A stretch of DNA of 64,000 bases. Source: Vibrio navarrensis. GTDB taxonomy: Bacteria; Pseudomonadota; Gammaproteobacteria; Enterobacterales; Vibrionaceae. The notes below the pieces were generated by a model. It did no database searches, had not been told where the DNA came from, and saw only the letters and a program-made list of their open reading frames with translations. Shown piece after piece: positions 60,210 through 64,000 of the stretch. How positions within the stretch are numbered: position 1 is the stretch's first letter; the number at the start of each line of letters is the position of its first letter. The position numbers were made by a program, and so were the translations under genes. The DNA lies in contig NZ_CP065217.1 in the NCBI RefSeq assembly GCF_015767675.1, positions 1,674,001 to 1,738,000 on the forward strand, read 5' to 3'.

Positions 60210-62834
60210 CTAACCAAGGAGCGCTTTATCAAGAGCATCCAAAGCTGAAACTATGGTTTCAACAGTCCCGTATTCAAATTCATCTCTGTCGGCTTCTTCG
60301 TGAGTCCCCTTATTCAAATAAAGCCAATGAGGGTCTTGTCCGCTGACACCTAGCAGAGTTTCGAATGCACTTACAATTTCTACTTTATTCGGGATATCCG
60401 CTTTAGAGCGATTAATTTTAGCCTTCAAATTTTCAGCAAGAGCCCTTAAATCATGTGGTAAATGTGGAGCCCTCTTTGAAACACTAATCAGCCCATCGCT
60501 TTTATCACAGTGTCTGCTGTAATGCCCCCATGCTTTCTCGCTTAAATGCTCTAAAGCACGTCGAGAGGAAGCCAGAGCATTGCGATATTCTGCACTTTCC
60601 AAGTGAGTAGTTGCGGCAAGCACATAATTAGGTGGGCAAGTGAAAGATGCTACCTGGATGTGTGATTCCCCACTTTGCGGCAAGAACTTGTATGTTGCCG
60701 ACTCTCTTGCCGCTTCCTTTCCAATATCTTGATGAATGTTTTTGAGGAATTCCTCACCATGACAGGCCAAAATGATCTGTTTTTCCTTGAAAAAATCATC
60801 CTTATACAGCGTTTCTCGAATAGCTTTACGGTGCTCGTCATCAATAGCGTTAACTGGATCATCAAAGATGAGAAGTGGACTATCTGTTTTCAGGTTTTTA
60901 GCCAGCAGAATTGATAGACCGATACAACGAATATGTCCTTCACTCAACACGTGCAGCGCATCGAAGAACTTTGCTGGTTCAGACTGATAAGAAATTTCAA
61001 TGCGCTCTCCAGAAGCCAACGGCAGCTTTATTGCTGCTAATTGATCTTTAGGTGCATCATAACGGTTAAAGGCATTGTATAACTGCGTAACAAGCTCGCC
61101 TAAATCAGCAACAAGCTTACTGGGTAGCTTCTCTTTATATTCAAAGAGCATATCGACGAATTGTTTGTAGCTGCCTGCTATTTGTTTATTTGCTGCTACA
61201 ACTGCTTTCTCTGCTTCAGCTTCCGTAATTAGTTCTTTATTTTTTTCATCAAAAGCATCAATCGCTTGCTGTGCTTTTTTTATAGCATCATCATAAGTGG
61301 TGCGCTGGGTCTGTAATTTTGTTGCTTGCTCTTTAAGCTCACGAAGTTTCTTTAGCTTTTCCTGTCTAGGTTTTCGTTCTTCGTTAGCTTGTTTAACTTC
61401 AACATCACGTTGCTCAAGTTGCTTAACTTGCTCAACTAACAATGCCCATGGCGTTGCCTGATCTACCTCTTGGTTTAGGCTTTGCCACCAAGTCCAACCT
61501 ATTGTGGTACTATCGTCGACAGTGTGAGGAATAAGAGGATTTTCACCTTCTTTATTATATTTTACACAAGTAGAAACTATGGTATGAACCGACTGAATTG
61601 CTTTAGAAAACTCAGTTTTGGCCTGAGTTTGCTCCGTTTCTAATTTCGCTAAATGACCAAGCTTTTCTAATTCGGTTGTAGCTAATACAAATGGATTCTG
61701 TGTGACCTGATCTAAAGGCGTTTTACAAGCTGGACACTGATCTTCACTCGTACCTTGCAAGTCAAGCACGGCACCATATAGCTGCTTGAATGATAGACCT
61801 TCACTTGCTTTCACGAGTTCATCTGATACTTCGTTCAAGCTTTGATGTGTTGCTTCAACCTTCGCTTTACTCTCCTCCAATTTTTTAACAGAGAGGTCAG
61901 TAATGTCTGGTTGTTTCTTCTGCAACTCTGCATCTAAGACCTGAATTTCACCTGGTTTTTCCTCGCTACCCAAAGTCACAAGCATTTGCTGAAAACTAAT
62001 TTCAGGGGCAAGTTTTTTTGCCAGATCTAGTTCATTAACAGTGGCTACTTTTAGATGTTCTTGGTTGTCTACAATTGTTTGATGATGAACAGCAAGTTGC
62101 TGTCGTTTTTCTTTTAGCTGGAGCCCTTTTTTCCCGACCAAATCAATATGACGTTCATCCAGTTCACGGCTAAAATTTTTGACAAAGCTGTTAAAACTTT
62201 CCAGACCGAACAGACTTGAAATCAACTCTGTTTGTTTAGCTGGTGCTTGCGCTGCAATGCGAGAAAAGCTATCAATGCGGTTCTTTTCTACAAAACAGAA
62301 GCGATATAGAGACTCGTTTGGTGAAACAACAACAGTTTCACCTTTACTATTCACTCCTTCGATGACGGGAGCGGCATAGCGATTAACATGAGCATTTTTT
62401 AGATATTGTGCGGAAGTAAGACGTTTGCTCTGAGCTTCTTCGACAGCACCCAGCAAACCAAACTCTAGCGCCTCGCAAAAACTTGACTTACCAGCACCAT
62501 TCGGGCCATAAATCAACACAAGAAGATTATAGAGGTTTAATGTCTCTTCTTTAGCAAATCCACGGAAGGGACCAACGCTAATTGACTTAAGCAGCTTAAT
62601 GATATTTTCGCTGCTGCCATCCTCAGTAGCAGCTTCCGCTACCACATCAGATAGTTTATCCCAATTGCCAGAAGTTAAATCTACAACCTTCTTTGCACGA
62701 CGGCTTTGTGCTGTGCCTAAAGGCTCCAACGTATCTAAATGGTCAAGAACGAGGTTTCCGATTTTTCGTATTCCTATCGCTGAATCATCACCAGTTAACG
62801 TTTGCATAAATCGTATCAATTCATTCTTAATCAA
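60210..62834 (-). CDS. SMC/Rad50-like ATPase with zinc hook and possible HEPN-like C-terminus
   Basis: A large ATPase, about 874 residues from the TTG at 62834, which has AAGGG 8 bases upstream; the frame is open to 62903. Walker A is GPNGAGKS (110-117) and coiled coils follow from about 220. A zinc-hook CPAC is at 367-370, then more coiled coil to about 545. The signature is LSEGHIRCIGLSILLA (630-645) and Walker B LLIFDDPVNAID (654-665). The C-terminal 140 residues contain SSRRALEHL (R758-E762) and LNKGTHEE (H845), an RxxxE then His order resembling HEPN or anticodon-nuclease ends. Single-gene ATPases of this build are often anti-phage proteins. That role is inferred. Confidence 0.75.
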   Translation of the reverse strand: MIKNELIRFMQTLTGDDSAIGIRKIGNLVLDHLDTLEPLGTAQSRRAKKVVDLTSGNWDKLSDVVAEAATEDGSSENIIKLLKSISVGPFRGFAKEETLNLYNLLVLIYGPNGAGKSSFCEALEFGLLGAVEEAQSKRLTSAQYLKNAHVNRYAAPVIEGVNSKGETVVVSPNESLYRFCFVEKNRIDSFSRIAAQAPAKQTELISSLFGLESFNSFVKNFSRELDERHIDLVGKKGLQLKEKRQQLAVHHQTIVDNQEHLKVATVNELDLAKKLAPEISFQQMLVTLGSEEKPGEIQVLDAELQKKQPDITDLSVKKLEESKAKVEATHQSLNEVSDELVKASEGLSFKQLYGAVLDLQGTSEDQCPACKTPLDQVTQNPFVLATTELEKLGHLAKLETEQTQAKTEFSKAIQSVHTIVSTCVKYNKEGENPLIPHTVDDSTTIGWTWWQSLNQEVDQATPWALLVEQVKQLEQRDVEVKQANEERKPRQEKLKKLRELKEQATKLQTQRTTYDDAIKKAQQAIDAFDEKNKELITEAEAEKAVVAANKQIAGSYKQFVDMLFEYKEKLPSKLVADLGELVTQLYNAFNRYDAPKDQLAAIKLPLASGERIEISYQSEPAKFFDALHVLSEGHIRCIGLSILLAKNLKTDSPLLIFDDPVNAIDDEHRKAIRETLYKDDFFKEKQIILACHGEEFLKNIHQDIGKEAARESATYKFLPQSGESHIQVASFTCPPNYVLAATTHLESAEYRNALASSRRALEHLSEKAWGHYSRHCDKSDGLISVSKRAPHLPHDLRALAENLKAKINRSKADIPNKVEIVSAFETLLGVSGQDPHWLYLNKGTHEEADRDEFEYGTVETIVSALDALDKALLG

Positions 62835-63176
62835 TGTTACTGCCCTTATTTTTTTAACGTTTACAACTTGTTCATGAGCATTGAAAGCTACCGTTCCTCT
62901 CAAAATGGCATGGATACGTTGCTAGAGTTACAAACCTTTGCTGAAACGAGACTCAATACATCATAAATATCTAAAATACAGAGTAATAACTTACCATGAA
63001 GTAGTCAGAGTAAAACTTGAGTTAGGTCGCGAGTATATGCAAACACTTAACTATTACAATGGCTTGAGACAATGTCGTTTCATGATAAAACACGTTGCGC
63101 CTATATGATTAGCTTTACTAGACGAAACTGGTATCTTTTCACGCCCATTAGCGGTATCCCTAACTAACAATGGGGC

Positions 63177-64000
63177 GTGCGACGTGAAGTCGTATGAAGC
63201 GCTGTTCACCGCTTGATGTGTGAACCATCTGTATCACCAGATGAACCTAGGAGCCTGAATAAAGTAGCGGCTCTGACAATGTAACGAAGGTTGGTATTTG
63301 CCAATCGGGATCTAAATCGTGAGAGGACGATCCTCCTGATAACCACAAGTCGGGTGAGTGCTAGGTAGTCAGCATGATGAACATAAGTGAATCCGCTCAA
63401 GGTGCGTTATGTGATGAAGCAGCGGAAGTGGTTAACACGCTGTAGCCAAAAGGCGTGAGAGTCGGAAAGAGATTGCCCCATGCTCTTTCGTGATCGTTGA
63501 ACTCTCCGCACCATAGCGGGCATCTAAACTGACATTGCGCGACATACGGAACATGGTAAGCCTGTATCGCTCCCTCTGGGAAAGCCTCTGTGGCCGATAG
63601 TGATGCAGGTAGAGGATGTCGGAAAAAGCGAAGGCTGCATTGTAACGATGCAGATACAGATCCCTATCTGGCACGAAAGTGAGCTGACTTCCGACAGGTC
63701 TTCCGTTGCAAGAGAATTTGAAGAACTTTATTCAAGGAGATAAGCAAATGATGATTTCAAAAGAGATTAGTGCCTCTCCTGACAGTGCTCAATGGCAATC
63801 CATCAATTGGAAAGTCGTAGAATCCCATGTATTAAAGCTTCAGATGCGTATTGCAAAGGCAACACGAGAAGGTAAACACGGCAAAGCGAAAGCATTGCAA
63901 TGGATACTTACTCACTCGCGTTCAGCAAAGCTTCTTGCTGTTAAGCGGGTATCACAAAATAAAGGCAGTAAAACGCCTGGAATTGACGGCGTTATCTGGA
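63177..64000 (+). mobile_element. Group II intron, 5' part, runs off the window
   Basis: Starts GTGCGACGTGAAGTCG at 63177, fitting the GUGYG 5' rule. It is followed by the structured 5' domains (for example GGTTGGTATTTGCC and AACATAAGTGAATCCGCTC) and the encoded RT. Domains V and VI lie beyond the edge. It differs from the other two introns. Confidence 0.88.
63748..64000 (+). CDS. ltrA: Group II intron reverse transcriptase, N-terminal part
   Basis: 84 residues before the window ends. Begins MMISKEISASPDSAQWQSIN and contains the RVT_N-type start of LtrA proteins (LQMRIAKATREGKHGKAKAL, then VSQNKGSKTPGIDGVIW). AAGGAGATAAG stands 4 bases before the ATG. No stop in the part seen, unlike the RT at 42067-43332. 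Confidence 0.9.
   Translation, partial: MMISKEISASPDSAQWQSINWKVVESHVLKLQMRIAKATREGKHGKAKALQWILTHSRSAKLLAVKRVSQNKGSKTPGIDGVIW

Overview
The window reads as chromosomal DNA of a Vibrio, probably of the V. vulnificus group. The evidence is the Vibrio-type core genes (uspE, ttcA, potABC with two potD genes, cobB, nagK, ribE, norM, periplasmic DNA ligase, katG) and the VCR-type attC sites of a Vibrio integron. The species is an inference from remembered protein similarity; the genus is well supported.

Bases 1-37960 are ordinary core genome. Layout: uspE end and ttcA; a minus-strand group (DUF2987 protein, Bax-like glucosaminidase, membrane protein); the potABCDD polyamine import operon; sirtuin cobB, ammonium channel amt and ABC-F ybiT on the minus strand; mobA and a MobB protein carrying a shortened MoeA-like tail; DUF2960 protein, nagK, a DTW-domain tRNA modification enzyme, a sterol-desaturase-like membrane enzyme, a chemoreceptor, an NlpC/P60 lipoprotein; a response regulator/CheC-like protein coupled to a PAS-GGDEF cyclase; a fructosamine-kinase-like protein; ribE opposite norM; a DUF3080 lipoprotein facing a LigE-type ligase; small unknowns; ugpQ; a LacI-type regulator with a GH1 6-phospho-beta-glucosidase and a clear operator; katG.

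Bases about 37967-45603 are a chain of mobile elements that truncate or interrupt one another: a group II intron 5' remnant directly after the katG terminator, an ISAs1-type element, an IS630-type remnant, an IS66 element whose tnpB is split exactly by a second group II intron (its reverse transcriptase has an amber stop), and another ISAs1-type element that cuts the first integron cassette.

Bases 45604-56682 are an integron cassette array with all cassettes reading on the minus strand and 15 attC sites (one split by an IS, one truncated). No intI or attI is visible; the side where they should lie is cut inside an attC. Cassettes carry three toxin-antitoxin pairs (BrnTA, HigBA, RelBE-type), a GNAT gene broken by an amber codon, a DUF4145 protein, small unknowns, and five copies of a roughly 347-base body with no convincing conserved gene. 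An ISL3-type and a third ISAs1-type element sit in the array.

Bases 56683-64000 look like a separate island: a P4-type tyrosine recombinase, two unrecognised proteins (one resembling only the core-binding half of a recombinase), a large SMC/Rad50-like ATPase with a zinc-hook motif and a possible HEPN-like C-terminus that is the best candidate for an undescribed defence gene, and the 5' part of a third, different group II intron running off the end.
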